A DNA stretch of 64,000 nucleotides, from contig JAFROK010000049.1 in the NCBI GenBank assembly GCA_017429695.1, positions 1 to 64,000 of the forward strand, read 5' to 3'. Made by a program: the position numbers and the translations under genes. The notes under the pieces are model-generated. The model was not told the origin of the DNA and did no database searches. It saw only the letters and a program-made list of their open reading frames with translations. Numbering within the stretch: the first letter of the stretch is position 1; each line of letters starts with the position of its first letter. Below, in pieces: positions 34,070 to 42,846 of this stretch. The DNA comes from Clostridia bacterium. Lineage in GTDB: Bacteria > Bacillota > Clostridia > Christensenellales > Aristaeellaceae.

Positions 34070-34610
34070 TCAATCTTTTCATTTTATTTCGTTTCCATAG
34101 GTTCCCCCATCTCTGTGTATGGTCTATGTTTCCTTGGCTGATATGGCTTTGCCTGGCAGGAACCGCAAAGGTACGATTCCCTCTCGACTTCCCTCTGGCG
34201 ATTTCACGCCTTCATCGGTACTATTCGGCCATCCGACTGCCTACAACGCTTTTGTAAACCTCCTTTCGTTGCGTCCACATACCACGGTTCACACGTTTCC
34301 GTGGACATTGTAGGCTCTCCCCAGTTGACTCGATAGCATTTTGTACAGCATGAATAGGTCTTAGACCCCGCCGTGACCATTCTGGGGCTCGCCTCTGACG
34401 CCCCTCATGGTGTTGATTTCCCCGCTTCCCACTAAGTCATCTCACGGTTCTTCTCAGTTTCGGTGCTCTATACTATCCCTGCTGCCTTCTTTCCCACGCT
34501 TTACGTCAAGCGTTACCGCTTGCCGCACAGGGTCAGTACTGATGATCTGGCTGGGATCTTTTCAGACCGGGTTTCCACCGGCTAACTATCTTGCCCTTTG
34601 CTGGGCGCAC
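34070..34610 (-). mobile_element. 5' fragment of a group II intron (domain I only)
   Basis: Read on the minus strand, the segment starts GTGCGCCCAG at 34610, the conserved 5' end of bacterial group II introns. Near its other end it carries GGGGGAACCTATGGAAACGA, close to GGAGAACCUAUGGGAACGAA in domain I of the Lactococcus Ll.LtrB intron. Between them are many paired segments and no open frame. Domains II-VI, the reverse transcriptase gene and the 3' end (AY) are absent, so it cannot splice. It begins 22 nt after the CpsB-type gene. The right boundary is estimated to about 20 nt. Confidence 0.82.
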
Positions 34611-34632
34611 GGGAAGTTTGAGTTTATTATGC

Positions 34633-35388
34633 TTATGTCCCCTGTACCTGCGGGGCGATCAGCATCCGGACCGCGTTTCCGAAGCATACGGCATCCGCAT
34701 ACTCCTTATCCGTATTCCGATACAGCCAGGCAATGCCTTCCTTCATCCGGGGTGTCCGTTTCGGCAGGCGGCCGTGCATATCGCTGCCAATAAAGGAAAC
34801 CAGCCGTTCCTTTGCCAGCCACTGCGCCATTTCCTTCGTCCGGACGCTCAGGTTCAGGTCCAGGTTGAATCCGTTCACCTGCAGCAGCACGCCCATTTCT
34901 GTCAGCTGCATCACCAGGTCCCGGTTTTCAGCCAGCGTCCTGGATGATTCCGGATGGGCCAGGATCGGCTTAAGTCCCTGCCGGATCATCTCGGCCAGGT
35001 TCGCCCGGATCATTTCCGGTGTTTCCTCCGTACTGCCATACTCCAGGAAGTCAACCATCACATAGTCCGTCCCGTTCATCCGAAAAGCTTCATTCCGGCG
35101 AATCCGCCGGGCCACGTCCCATGCACCGTAGCATTCCGATCCCAGGAACAGCCGCAACCCCGGAATATCCCGCGCGGCTGTTTCCTTCAGCATTTCAAAC
35201 TTTTCCCGGACATAGAAAGCTTCCGGCGCAAATCCGTTCTCCGGCGCGTAGTGCGGCGTCGCAAAAACCGCGGCGGCGCCTTCATTCCAGTCCCGCTTCA
35301 GCAGCTCAATCGCTTCATCCAGCGTTTCGGCGCCGTCATCCGCGCCGAAGATGATATGGCTGTGAATATCCACAAACTGCCGTTCCAT
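34633..35388 (-). CDS. CpsB/CapC-type tyrosine-protein phosphatase (PHP domain)
   Basis: A 251-residue manganese-dependent PHP phosphatase. Metal ligands are in DIHSHIIFGADDG (residues 7-19), FATPHYAP, and later ILAHPES and GSDMHGR. Relatives (CpsB, YwqE) dephosphorylate the tyrosine kinase that controls capsule or exopolysaccharide assembly. No such kinase or glycan cluster is in the window, so the partner is unknown. It lies downstream of the PAP2 phosphatase gene on the same strand and ends 22 nt before the intron fragment. Confidence 0.88.
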   Translation of the reverse strand: MERQFVDIHSHIIFGADDGAETLDEAIELLKRDWNEGAAAVFATPHYAPENGFAPEAFYVREKFEMLKETAARDIPGLRLFLGSECYGAWDVARRIRRNEAFRMNGTDYVMVDFLEYGSTEETPEMIRANLAEMIRQGLKPILAHPESSRTLAENRDLVMQLTEMGVLLQVNGFNLDLNLSVRTKEMAQWLAKERLVSFIGSDMHGRLPKRTPRMKEGIAWLYRNTDKEYADAVCFGNAVRMLIAPQVQGT

Positions 35389-35426
35389 ATATCCCGGTTC
35401 TGTTTCCTTTCCCTGTGTCCCTGCGG

Positions 35427-36353
35427 TCAGTCTGCTTTCTTTCCGAAGAGCTTTTCAAACGCCGGGAAGCAGCGGGGATATATACCGAGCATGACAAACA
35501 GGATGATCGCGTAACGCAGGCAGCGGACCAGGTTTGCACCGAGCTCTCCCGTGTTCAGCCATTCCTTGTTGAACGGCAGCTTCATCAGCGTATTCAGCGC
35601 GAAATAGATAGCCAGCGCGCCGAGCACCCGCAGAACCATTGCCGGAATATTCCGGGTGTCTTTAAACTGGACGTATTTCTTTTCATAGGGAATCGCCACC
35701 GCCAGTCCGATCAGCATTCCCAGGGCTGTGAAATAGTCATGGCTGGTGCACCAGAAGATTCCGGGCAGCGCAGTCGCCAGCAGGATCAGGATGCGGACGT
35801 TTTCATTCGGCACCTTCTTTTCCAGCAGTGCCATGGCCCACATTGCGAAAAGTCCTAACGCCCAGCCGACCAGCACGTCCGTCGGATAATGCACGCCGAG
35901 AACAAAGCGGCTGCAACCGATCATCAGGATCATTACCACGGCCAGGATCCAGGCCCATTTTTTCCGGATCTGCCCGGCAGCTGTTCCGTATAAGGCAGCC
36001 GACATCGCGGCATGGCCGCTGGGGAAGGAATAGCCCTGCGCGGTAAGATCCTTCGCCTGCTCCATCGTCGTTCCGTCTGTCGGAAGAATTTCCATCTTGA
36101 CACGGTCCTCATAATCAATGTACGGCCTTGAGCGCTTTACGATGTTCTTGATCATCGGAAACCATACGCTTGCCGCCAGGATTGACATGGCGCAGCGCTT
36201 CCCGGCTTCCTTGCTGTAGCAGAAAAGAATCACGAGCAGGATCAGCAGGGTGACGGTCTCCCCGCCGATGATGGAGAACACCTTGGAAATCGTCATTCCA
36301 AAGTTACCAAGTGTGCTTTGCAGCCATTCAATCAGTGATGCTTCCCATTCCAT
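35427..36353 (-). CDS. PAP2-family membrane phosphatase
   Basis: A 308-residue integral membrane phosphatase. The three PAP2 motifs are KNIVKRSRP, PSGHA and SRFVLGVHYPTDV, giving Lys, Arg, the acid/base His and the nucleophile His. About seven to eight membrane segments are present; the C-terminal half (four helices) extends past the core family. Likely substrates are undecaprenyl pyrophosphate or phosphatidic acid at the outer membrane face. It lies 10 nt after the GH3 gene and 38 nt before the CpsB-type gene, suggesting one transcript. Confidence 0.9.
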   Translation of the reverse strand: MEWEASLIEWLQSTLGNFGMTISKVFSIIGGETVTLLILLVILFCYSKEAGKRCAMSILAASVWFPMIKNIVKRSRPYIDYEDRVKMEILPTDGTTMEQAKDLTAQGYSFPSGHAAMSAALYGTAAGQIRKKWAWILAVVMILMIGCSRFVLGVHYPTDVLVGWALGLFAMWAMALLEKKVPNENVRILILLATALPGIFWCTSHDYFTALGMLIGLAVAIPYEKKYVQFKDTRNIPAMVLRVLGALAIYFALNTLMKLPFNKEWLNTGELGANLVRCLRYAIILFVMLGIYPRCFPAFEKLFGKKAD

Positions 36354-36363
36354 GTCAAACCCC

Positions 36364-38529
36364 TCACTTCAGTTCAAATGTTTTTGTCAGGATCAGATGA
36401 TCCGCATATCCGGTGGACAGTTCAAAAGTACCCGGTTCCGATCCATATTGGCAGTCAAAATCCCAGAAGCGCAGCTGTTTCTCCGTCACGGTAAATGTCA
36501 CCTGCGTCCGCTCTCCCGGTGCCAGCGATACCTTCCGGTAATCGATCAGCTGCTGAACCGGACGCACCACGGATGCCACCTTATCCCGCAGATACAGCTG
36601 TACGGTTTCCTTTCCGACCCGCTCTCCCGCGTTCCGGAGGGTCACCGTCACCTGCAGCTGTTCTTCCGGTGTAATTACCGTCCGGTCCAGTTCCAGGGAT
36701 TCATAAACAAAATCCGTATAGCTCAGGCCAAAGCCGAAGGAATACAGCGGCAGGTTCGGCGTATCCAGGTAGCAGCTGGTAAACGGGAACGCCTGCGTAT
36801 CCGGTTCCGGTTTCGGACGCCCGGTATTCATCCGGTTATAAGGCATCGGATACTGGCCTGTTGTCCGGGGCAGTCCGGCCGACAGCTTGCCGCAGGGATT
36901 CGCCTCACCCCAGAGCAGCCGTGCCAGCGCGTTCCCGGCTTCCGTGCCCGGGTACCACATTTCCAGCATGGCCGGCGCGATCTTTTCCAGTTCTGTCAGC
37001 ACCAGCGGCCGGCCATTGAACAGCACAGCCACCGTATTCGGGTTGGCCCTGATCACCTGTTCCGCCAGTTCCTGCTGCACGCCCGGCATCGTCAGTTCCG
37101 CCCGGCTGCGGCCTTCCCCGCTGTAATTCTCCGGCTCGCCCAGCACCAGGATCACCGCTTCTGCGGAAGCGGCAGCCTGAACCGCAGCAGCGATACCGCT
37201 CCGGTCCGTATCCCCGATTTCCGCGCCACAGCCTTTTTCAATGATCAGTTCCAAGTCCGGCATCAGGTTCCGGATGCCTTCCGGAATCGTCACCGTATCC
37301 TTTTCCGCTCCGGGGCGGGACCAGAAGCCGTTCAGGTGGATATCCTCCGCAAAAGGACCGATCAGCGCCACATGCTTCAGGTTCTTCTTCAGCGGCAGGA
37401 TTCCCTCGTTCTTCAGCAGAACCGCGGTTTCCTCCGCGGCCCGGCGGGCAATCTCCCGGTGCGTATCGCACAGGTAAACCGCCTTTTCCTTTTCCTCGTC
37501 TGCGCCGTGGTACGGATTTTCAAACAGTCCCAGCTCGTTTTTCAGCGCCAGCACCCGCATCACGGCGGTATCCAGCATTTCTTCCGGAACAATGCCCTTC
37601 CGCACCAGGTCCGCCAGGTACCGGTAGTAGAAGTTATCCACCATGTCGATATCACAGCCGGCTTCCATCGCCAGCCGCACCGCATCCTCCGGCCCGTCCG
37701 CTACGCCGTGGACCACCAGTTCGTTCACCGCGGCATAGTCGCTGATCGCGACGCCGTCAAAGCCCCATTCCTTCCGCAGCACCCGGTTCATCAGCCACTT
37801 ATTGGCCACGGAGGGAATGCCGTTCAGGGAGTTGAAGGAAGGCATAATCAGCCGCGCGCCGGCGTCCAGGCAGGCCTTGTAGGCCGGCAGGTAAGTCTCC
37901 CGGAGCATCCGTTCGGAGATTTCCACGCTGTTGTAATCCCGTCCGGCCTCCGGCGCACCGTAGGCCGCGTAATGCTTCACACAACAGGCCACATTTTCCG
38001 GATCGGACAGGTCTTCCCCCTGGGTAACCTTCACAATCGCCGCGCCCATCCGGCCGTTGATCAGCGGCTCTTCGGAATATGTCTCCAGAATACGGCCCCA
38101 GCGGGCATCCCGGGCGGTATCCACCATGGGATTGAAGGTCACATGCACGCCGCAGGCGGACGATTCCTTCCGCGCCATATCCGCGCATTCCGCGGTCAGC
38201 GCGTCGTCAAACCCGCAGCCCATCGCCAGGGGAATCGGATAGGTGGTTCGCAGGCCGTGAATCACGTCCAGCATCAGCAGCAGCGGAATTTTCTTCGGAT
38301 CCGCCGCCATATGCTGGTCCTGCAGCGCCTTGGCCTGGGCCGCGTTTTCAAACGTCAGCACGCTGCCCATCACCCGGTTCAGGTCCTCCGCCGGCAGCAG
38401 TTCCCCGTCCGGTCCTGTAATTCCCAGGCTGTTCTCGATAAACTGGCCGGCATTGAACTGGACCAGCTGGCCCACCTTTTCTTCCAGTGTCAGGGATCCG
38501 AGCAGTTCGCGCAATTGTTCGCTGTTCAT
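36364..38529 (-). CDS. Glycoside hydrolase family 3 beta-glucosidase
   Basis: A 721-residue cytosolic GH3 enzyme without a signal peptide. It has a TIM barrel (about 1-320) with nucleophile Asp264 (GFDGVAISDY), an alpha/beta sandwich (about 360-560), and a fibronectin-III-like end (about 610-715, starting near GFGLSYTDF). HGLRTTYPIPLAMGCGFDD and KHYAAYGAPEAGRD are family signatures. It removes beta-linked glucose or xylose from the non-reducing end of oligosaccharides. GGAGG lies 4-5 nt before the ATG. The zinc-ribbon Nudix gene ends 15 nt upstream. Confidence 0.93.
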   Translation of the reverse strand: MNSEQLRELLGSLTLEEKVGQLVQFNAGQFIENSLGITGPDGELLPAEDLNRVMGSVLTFENAAQAKALQDQHMAADPKKIPLLLMLDVIHGLRTTYPIPLAMGCGFDDALTAECADMARKESSACGVHVTFNPMVDTARDARWGRILETYSEEPLINGRMGAAIVKVTQGEDLSDPENVACCVKHYAAYGAPEAGRDYNSVEISERMLRETYLPAYKACLDAGARLIMPSFNSLNGIPSVANKWLMNRVLRKEWGFDGVAISDYAAVNELVVHGVADGPEDAVRLAMEAGCDIDMVDNFYYRYLADLVRKGIVPEEMLDTAVMRVLALKNELGLFENPYHGADEEKEKAVYLCDTHREIARRAAEETAVLLKNEGILPLKKNLKHVALIGPFAEDIHLNGFWSRPGAEKDTVTIPEGIRNLMPDLELIIEKGCGAEIGDTDRSGIAAAVQAAASAEAVILVLGEPENYSGEGRSRAELTMPGVQQELAEQVIRANPNTVAVLFNGRPLVLTELEKIAPAMLEMWYPGTEAGNALARLLWGEANPCGKLSAGLPRTTGQYPMPYNRMNTGRPKPEPDTQAFPFTSCYLDTPNLPLYSFGFGLSYTDFVYESLELDRTVITPEEQLQVTVTLRNAGERVGKETVQLYLRDKVASVVRPVQQLIDYRKVSLAPGERTQVTFTVTEKQLRFWDFDCQYGSEPGTFELSTGYADHLILTKTFELK

Positions 38530-38544
38530 ATACCCTCCGCAATA

Positions 38545-39042
38545 TCAGAATTCGTTGAGGAATGACCGCAGGAACTCTTCTGCCAGGCTGCCCGGATAGA
38601 TATGGCTCCTGGCGTCCTGGGGCGTAAACCAGCTGTAGCTGTCAATTTCATGATTCGGCTGGATCTTGGACATGTCCCGTACATACGCGGCAAAATTCAG
38701 CATCAGGGTATTGCTCTTCTCAAAGAACTTGGTCCGGTTGAAGGAAACCCGGCTGACAGTCAGTCCGGTTTCTTCCTTCACTTCGCGGATGACCGCGTCC
38801 TCCGCGCGCTCTCCCCGGGTCACATATCCGGCCACCAGGATATACTGGGGCTTGCCGTACTGCCGGATCAGGAGAATCTGGCTCGTCTTTTCATCAATCA
38901 CGATCATGCTGACCGCAACATTGTACATGGGAAAACGGAACTCCCCGCATTTTTCACAATAGGGAATGATGCCTTCATTTTCGAGCCTGCGGGAAGTCAG
39001 TTTTGTGCCGCATTTCTGGCAGTAAATCTGTCCAAAGTCCAT
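38545..39042 (-). CDS. Zinc-ribbon Nudix hydrolase
   Basis: A 165-residue protein with an N-terminal zinc ribbon (CQKCG near residue 8 and CEKCG near 29) followed by a Nudix domain with REVKEETGL. NADH pyrophosphatases (NudC) share this order, but the NudC SQPWPFPxS tag is missing, so the substrate is open. The ATG at 39042 has GAGG 9 nt upstream; an in-frame GTG 15 nt earlier overlaps that site. It is first in a same-strand run with the GH3, PAP2 and CpsB-type genes. Confidence 0.85.
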   Translation of the reverse strand: MDFGQIYCQKCGTKLTSRRLENEGIIPYCEKCGEFRFPMYNVAVSMIVIDEKTSQILLIRQYGKPQYILVAGYVTRGERAEDAVIREVKEETGLTVSRVSFNRTKFFEKSNTLMLNFAAYVRDMSKIQPNHEIDSYSWFTPQDARSHIYPGSLAEEFLRSFLNEF

Positions 39043-39171
39043 TTTCGCGCACCTCACAGTTTATTCCGGGTTTCTGAAACAGCCGGTGAACATTTTGGTT
39101 TCCTGGATTAATATACCACAGACAGTTTTCTTTTACCATATCTCTTTGTCTGGGTCTTGTGTATCAAGGCC

Positions 39172-39200
39172 TTGACGAAAAAAATTGATTCTGATACAGT
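39172..39200 (+). promoter_or_regulatory. Promoter of the MATE exporter gene
   Basis: TTGACG (39172-39177) and TACAGT (39195-39200) are 17 nt apart, 63 nt before the start. Confidence 0.65.
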
Positions 39201-39263
39201 ACACAATGCTCGCTTTTTCTTCTGAAAAAAGCGAAGCAAACAATTATTATGAGGTACTTATTC

Positions 39264-40667
39264 ATGCAGCGCACAGATCGTTCCGCCATGCTCGGCACAA
39301 TGAAAATGAGCCGGCTGGTTCCCAAAGTCAGCGTTCCCATCATGATCTCCATGATGGTCCAGGCGCTTTACAATGTGGTGGACAGCATATATGTCACCCA
39401 GTATGACCCCAACGGCCTGACTGCCGTTTCCCTGGCCGCCCCGTTCCAGATGCTGATGATCGCCCTGTCCACCGGTATGGGAACCGGTATCAACAGCCTG
39501 ATCAGCCGCCGCCTCGGTGAGCGGCGTGCGTCCGATGCCCGCCGGGCTTCCTGGAACGGCCTGCTGATTGAAATCGCCGGCAGCCTCCTGTTTGTCATTG
39601 TGGGCCTGTTCCTGGCCGGTCCCATCATGAAACTCGTCGCAGTCGAAGGCCTGAACAACCGGGATGCCATCCTGCAGATGGGGAAGGAATACCTTTCCAT
39701 TGTCACCCTGTGGAGCACCGGGCTGTTTGTTGCCATCTTCTTTGAGCGGATGCTGCAGTCCACCGGGAATACCATGGCCTCCATGGTCACCCAGCTGTGC
39801 GGCGCCATTACCAATATTATCCTGGACCCGATCCTGATCTTCGGCAAATTGGGTTTTGCCCCCATGGGCGTCGCCGGCGCTGCCATCGCCACTGTCATCG
39901 GCCAGTGGGTTTCCGCGATCATCGGTTGCATCCTGAACCAGATCAAAAACGAAGAGCTGAAGCTGGACCCGAAAGACTTTGCCGTCAGCAGCCGGGATAT
40001 GAAAGACATTATCGCCGTCGGCCTGCCCAGCACCATCATGGCGTCAATCGGTTCCGCCATGAATATCGGTATGAACGCAATCCTCCAGGGCCTGCCGGAA
40101 AGCAATGCCGGCCTGAACGTGCTGGCGGTTTACTTCAAGCTCCAGTCTTTCATCTTCATGCCCGTATTCGGCCTGGCCAACGGTATTATCGCCATCCTCG
40201 GCTACAATTACGGTGCCCGGATGAAGAGCCGGATTTATCAGTGCATCAAAGTTGCGCTGATCTGGGCCGGCACCATCATGATCATCGGCACACTGGTATT
40301 CATGATCCTGCCAAACCAGCTCATGTCCATCTTTGAATCCGACGCCGATCCGGAGCTGGTTAAACAGATGACAGACATCGGTGTGGTCGCCATGCGGATC
40401 ATCGCCACCAACTTCATCTTTGCAGCCGTCGGTATCACCCTGTCCACCGTTTTCCAGGCCATCGGAAAAGGAACCTACAGTATGGTCCTGAGTATCTGCC
40501 GCCAGCTGGTGATCCTGCTGCCGGTCGCATGGCTGCTGGCCGCCATTACCCAGAGCGTCTATGTGGTATGGTGGTGCTTCCCCATCGCGGAAATTGTTTC
40601 CCTGTTCATCTGCCTCTACATGTACCGCAAGTGCAACCGGGAAATGATTGCTCCCCTGCCGGACTAA
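39264..40667 (+). CDS. MATE-family efflux transporter
   Basis: A 467-residue MATE exporter with twelve predicted helices in two halves. VPIMISMMVQALYNVVDSIY (near residue 25) and DPILIFGKLGFAPMGVAGAAIAT in mid-protein are typical. The family exports cationic drugs or metabolites with Na+ or H+. The ATG at 39264 has GAGG 9 nt upstream. A MarR gene with its own promoter follows, which fits drug-responsive control, although the MATE promoter lacks the MarR palindrome. Confidence 0.92.
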   Translation: MQRTDRSAMLGTMKMSRLVPKVSVPIMISMMVQALYNVVDSIYVTQYDPNGLTAVSLAAPFQMLMIALSTGMGTGINSLISRRLGERRASDARRASWNGLLIEIAGSLLFVIVGLFLAGPIMKLVAVEGLNNRDAILQMGKEYLSIVTLWSTGLFVAIFFERMLQSTGNTMASMVTQLCGAITNIILDPILIFGKLGFAPMGVAGAAIATVIGQWVSAIIGCILNQIKNEELKLDPKDFAVSSRDMKDIIAVGLPSTIMASIGSAMNIGMNAILQGLPESNAGLNVLAVYFKLQSFIFMPVFGLANGIIAILGYNYGARMKSRIYQCIKVALIWAGTIMIIGTLVFMILPNQLMSIFESDADPELVKQMTDIGVVAMRIIATNFIFAAVGITLSTVFQAIGKGTYSMVLSICRQLVILLPVAWLLAAITQSVYVVWWCFPIAEIVSLFICLYMYRKCNREMIAPLPD

Positions 40668-40694
40668 AACCGGAAACCCCCCCATATAAAAAGC

Positions 40695-40742
40695 TTGACA
40701 TTTATTCGGTACCGAACTATAATGAATTCGTTCGGTACCGTA
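40695..40742 (+). promoter_or_regulatory. MarR promoter with two operator palindromes
   Basis: TTGACA (40695-40700) and TATAAT (40718-40723) are 17 nt apart. The perfect palindrome TTCGGTACCGAA (40705-40716) fills the spacer and a second near copy TTCGGTACCGTA lies at 40731-40742. The layout indicates autorepression by the MarR protein encoded next. Confidence 0.85.
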
Positions 40743-40771
40743 TTTTATTTCCGAAAGGAGTTGATTTCACC

Positions 40772-41392
40772 ATGATCAATCGCGAAAATGATGTGATTCT
40801 GGCTGTTCTGAAGCTTTCCCGCGCCATGCGGCGCTGCCCGCCGGATCCCGGCAAGCATCCCTTCCCGCCGGCCGCAGGCCGCCTCCTGGAGTGCGTCGCC
40901 GAAAACAACGGCGTCTCCTCCCGGGAACTCTGCGAGATGCTGGACATCCGCCCGTCTTCCCTGAGCGAGATGCTGGCCCGTGCGGAAAGCGAAGGCTGGA
41001 TCACCCGGACAACGGATGAAGAAGACCGCCGGATTCAACGTGTTGCCCTGACCGAAAAAGGCAGCACAGCCGTCACCCAGATGCGTGAGGCCCGGGAAGC
41101 GGATTATGAAAAAAAGACCGCCTGTTTCACGGAAGAAGAGAAAGCGCAGTTCTGCACCCTCATCAACCGGCTCAGCGATCATATGGAATCCCTGGCTGCT
41201 GATATTCCCGAATTCATGCGCCGTCCCCCGCGTCACGGCAGGCCGCCGTTCCCGCCGAAGGACGGCATTCCCGGTGAAATGCCCTGCCCCGGAGAGCCGC
41301 CGTTCCCGCCGGAAGGCGAATTCCCCGGTGAACCGGATTTCCCCCACCCTGGCAAACCGCATCTCCCGCCGAACACCCGGATGAAATGCTGA
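40772..41392 (+). CDS. MarR-family regulator with Pro-rich C-terminal tail
   Basis: A 206-residue regulator. The winged helix-turn-helix spans about residues 30-105, with VSSRELCEMLDIRPSSLSEM as the recognition part and DEEDRRIQRVALTEKG as the wing. A helical dimer arm follows. From about residue 150 there is an unusual tail of repeated Pro, Gly and Phe (GRPPFPPKDG, EPPFPPEGEF) absent from ordinary MarR proteins. GGAG lies 11 nt before the ATG, a rather long gap. It is autoregulated by the palindromes in its promoter and may also act on the MATE gene upstream. Confidence 0.88.
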   Translation: MINRENDVILAVLKLSRAMRRCPPDPGKHPFPPAAGRLLECVAENNGVSSRELCEMLDIRPSSLSEMLARAESEGWITRTTDEEDRRIQRVALTEKGSTAVTQMREAREADYEKKTACFTEEEKAQFCTLINRLSDHMESLAADIPEFMRRPPRHGRPPFPPKDGIPGEMPCPGEPPFPPEGEFPGEPDFPHPGKPHLPPNTRMKC

Positions 41393-41404
41393 TGTGTTTT
41401 GAAA

Positions 41405-41436
41405 AGAGCAGGCGCCGTTATTCGGCTGCCTGCTCT
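41405..41436. terminator. Bidirectional terminator overlapping a gene end
   Basis: The arms AGAGCAGGC (41405-41413) and GCCTGCTCT (41428-41436) pair, with inner GCCG/CGGC pairing and T-rich flanks both ways. The right arm encodes the last codons of the CNNM/CBS gene. Confidence 0.85.
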
Positions 41437-42683
41437 TCTTCGTTTTCTTCCGGAAGATCCGTAACCTGCATCTTGGTCACCCGGAAACCATCCATCTCAA
41501 TCACTGTAAATTCGTGATTGTCCAGCCGGAATGTGTCGCCGACTTCCGGTACCTTTTCCAGCATTTCGCCGGCCCATCCGCCGACGGTATCCGCATCGTA
41601 CTTATTCTCCAGTTCATGCTTGTCCAGCAATTCCTGCAGCTGCATACTGCCGTCCACGATCATGGTGCCGTCTTCCTGTTCAACGACTTCTTCCTCGACC
41701 TCGTCATGTTCGTCGTAGATTTCGCCGACCAGTTCCTCCAGCACATCTTCCATGGTCACAATGCCTTCCGTGCCGCCGTATTCGTCCAGCAGGATAATCA
41801 GATGGCTCTGGGATGTACGGAACTGCTTGAGCAGGTTGCTGATCGACAGGCTTGCCGGCGCGAATACCGGCTCCTTCATGATCTTCGTTATATCCTGAAC
41901 CCCTTCATGGGTCATCTTATAGAAATCCTTCTCATTCAGGATACCCACAATATGGTCCAGGTCTTCATGATATACGGGAATCCGGGAATACCATGTCTTC
42001 CGGAACAGATCCGCCGCCTCTTCCGGCGTGGCCGTGTCCTCAATGGCAGTCACATCCACCCGGGGCGTCATGATATCGGATGCGTCCTGGTCATTGAATT
42101 CAATCGCGGAGCGGATCAGTTCACCTTCGTCCTCTTCAATATCGCCTTCGGTCTGGGCCTCATCGATAATGGTGATCAGCTCATCTTCAATCTGGCTTTC
42201 CTCCGGATCCGGCTTTATCAGCTTTGCCAGCATCTTCCGCCACAGGGAGAACAGCAGGTCCAGGGGCTTCAGCAGGATCACCAGCACCCGGATCACCGGG
42301 CTTACCGCCATGGCAAACTTTTCAGGCTGCTGTTTGGCCAGGGTTTTCGGCCCGACCTCACCCAGGAAAAGCACCAGTACGGTCATGATGATTGACGCAT
42401 ATGTCGCGCCGGAATCACCGCCGAGAATACGGATAAACAGTACCGTTGCGATCGCGGTACCGGCAATGTTCACAATATTGTTCCCGATGAGAACCGTTGT
42501 CAGCAGAGAATCATATTTTTCCAGAAGGTTCAGCGTAAGCTGCGCTCTTTCCTTCCGGGGGCCGTCCACCGTCTTCAGCTTCACCCGGTTCGCGGCGGAA
42601 AAAGCCGTCTCCGTCGCGGAAAAGAAAGCTGACAGCAGCAGGCACAGAATCAGGGCAAACCATAAGCCCATGAAAGCATTCAA
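41418..42683 (-). CDS. Hemolysin/CNNM-family membrane protein with CBS domains
   Basis: A 421-residue protein: a DUF21 (CNNM) membrane domain with four helices (about residues 1-150), a CBS pair (about 205-325, with IMTPRVDV and LDEYGGTEGIVTMEDVLEEL), and a C-terminal CorC/HlyC domain. Relatives are magnesium (or cobalt) efflux or sensing proteins; the name hemolysin is historical. The C-terminus is very acidic. The ATG at 42683 has AAAGGA close upstream; a second ATG 12 nt later is also possible. Confidence 0.9.
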   Translation of the reverse strand: MNAFMGLWFALILCLLLSAFFSATETAFSAANRVKLKTVDGPRKERAQLTLNLLEKYDSLLTTVLIGNNIVNIAGTAIATVLFIRILGGDSGATYASIIMTVLVLFLGEVGPKTLAKQQPEKFAMAVSPVIRVLVILLKPLDLLFSLWRKMLAKLIKPDPEESQIEDELITIIDEAQTEGDIEEDEGELIRSAIEFNDQDASDIMTPRVDVTAIEDTATPEEAADLFRKTWYSRIPVYHEDLDHIVGILNEKDFYKMTHEGVQDITKIMKEPVFAPASLSISNLLKQFRTSQSHLIILLDEYGGTEGIVTMEDVLEELVGEIYDEHDEVEEEVVEQEDGTMIVDGSMQLQELLDKHELENKYDADTVGGWAGEMLEKVPEVGDTFRLDNHEFTVIEMDGFRVTKMQVTDLPEENEEEQAAE

Positions 42684-42775
42684 TCCTTTCGTCCATTCAC
42701 CGTAAATCCCTGTTCCGGCACCCGGAACAGGCAGATTATATCATGCCGCCCCTTGATTTGCAACAATGCCACCGG

Positions 42776-42804
42776 TTGTGTATTCCCTGCAGGTGTGATA
42801 CAAT
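42776..42804 (+). promoter_or_regulatory. Promoter of the ImmA/IrrE-like gene
   Basis: TTGTGT (42776-42781) and TACAAT (42799-42804) are 17 nt apart, 42 nt before the start. Confidence 0.6.
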
Positions 42805-42846
42805 ACATGGCAGATGAGATCAAAATAAAGGGGGAGGTGCAGGCAT

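Noticed and set aside
36250..38565. 771-residue plus-strand frame opposite the GH3 gene
   Set aside because: Antisense shadow of a well-conserved glycoside hydrolase; His/Arg-rich and motif-free.
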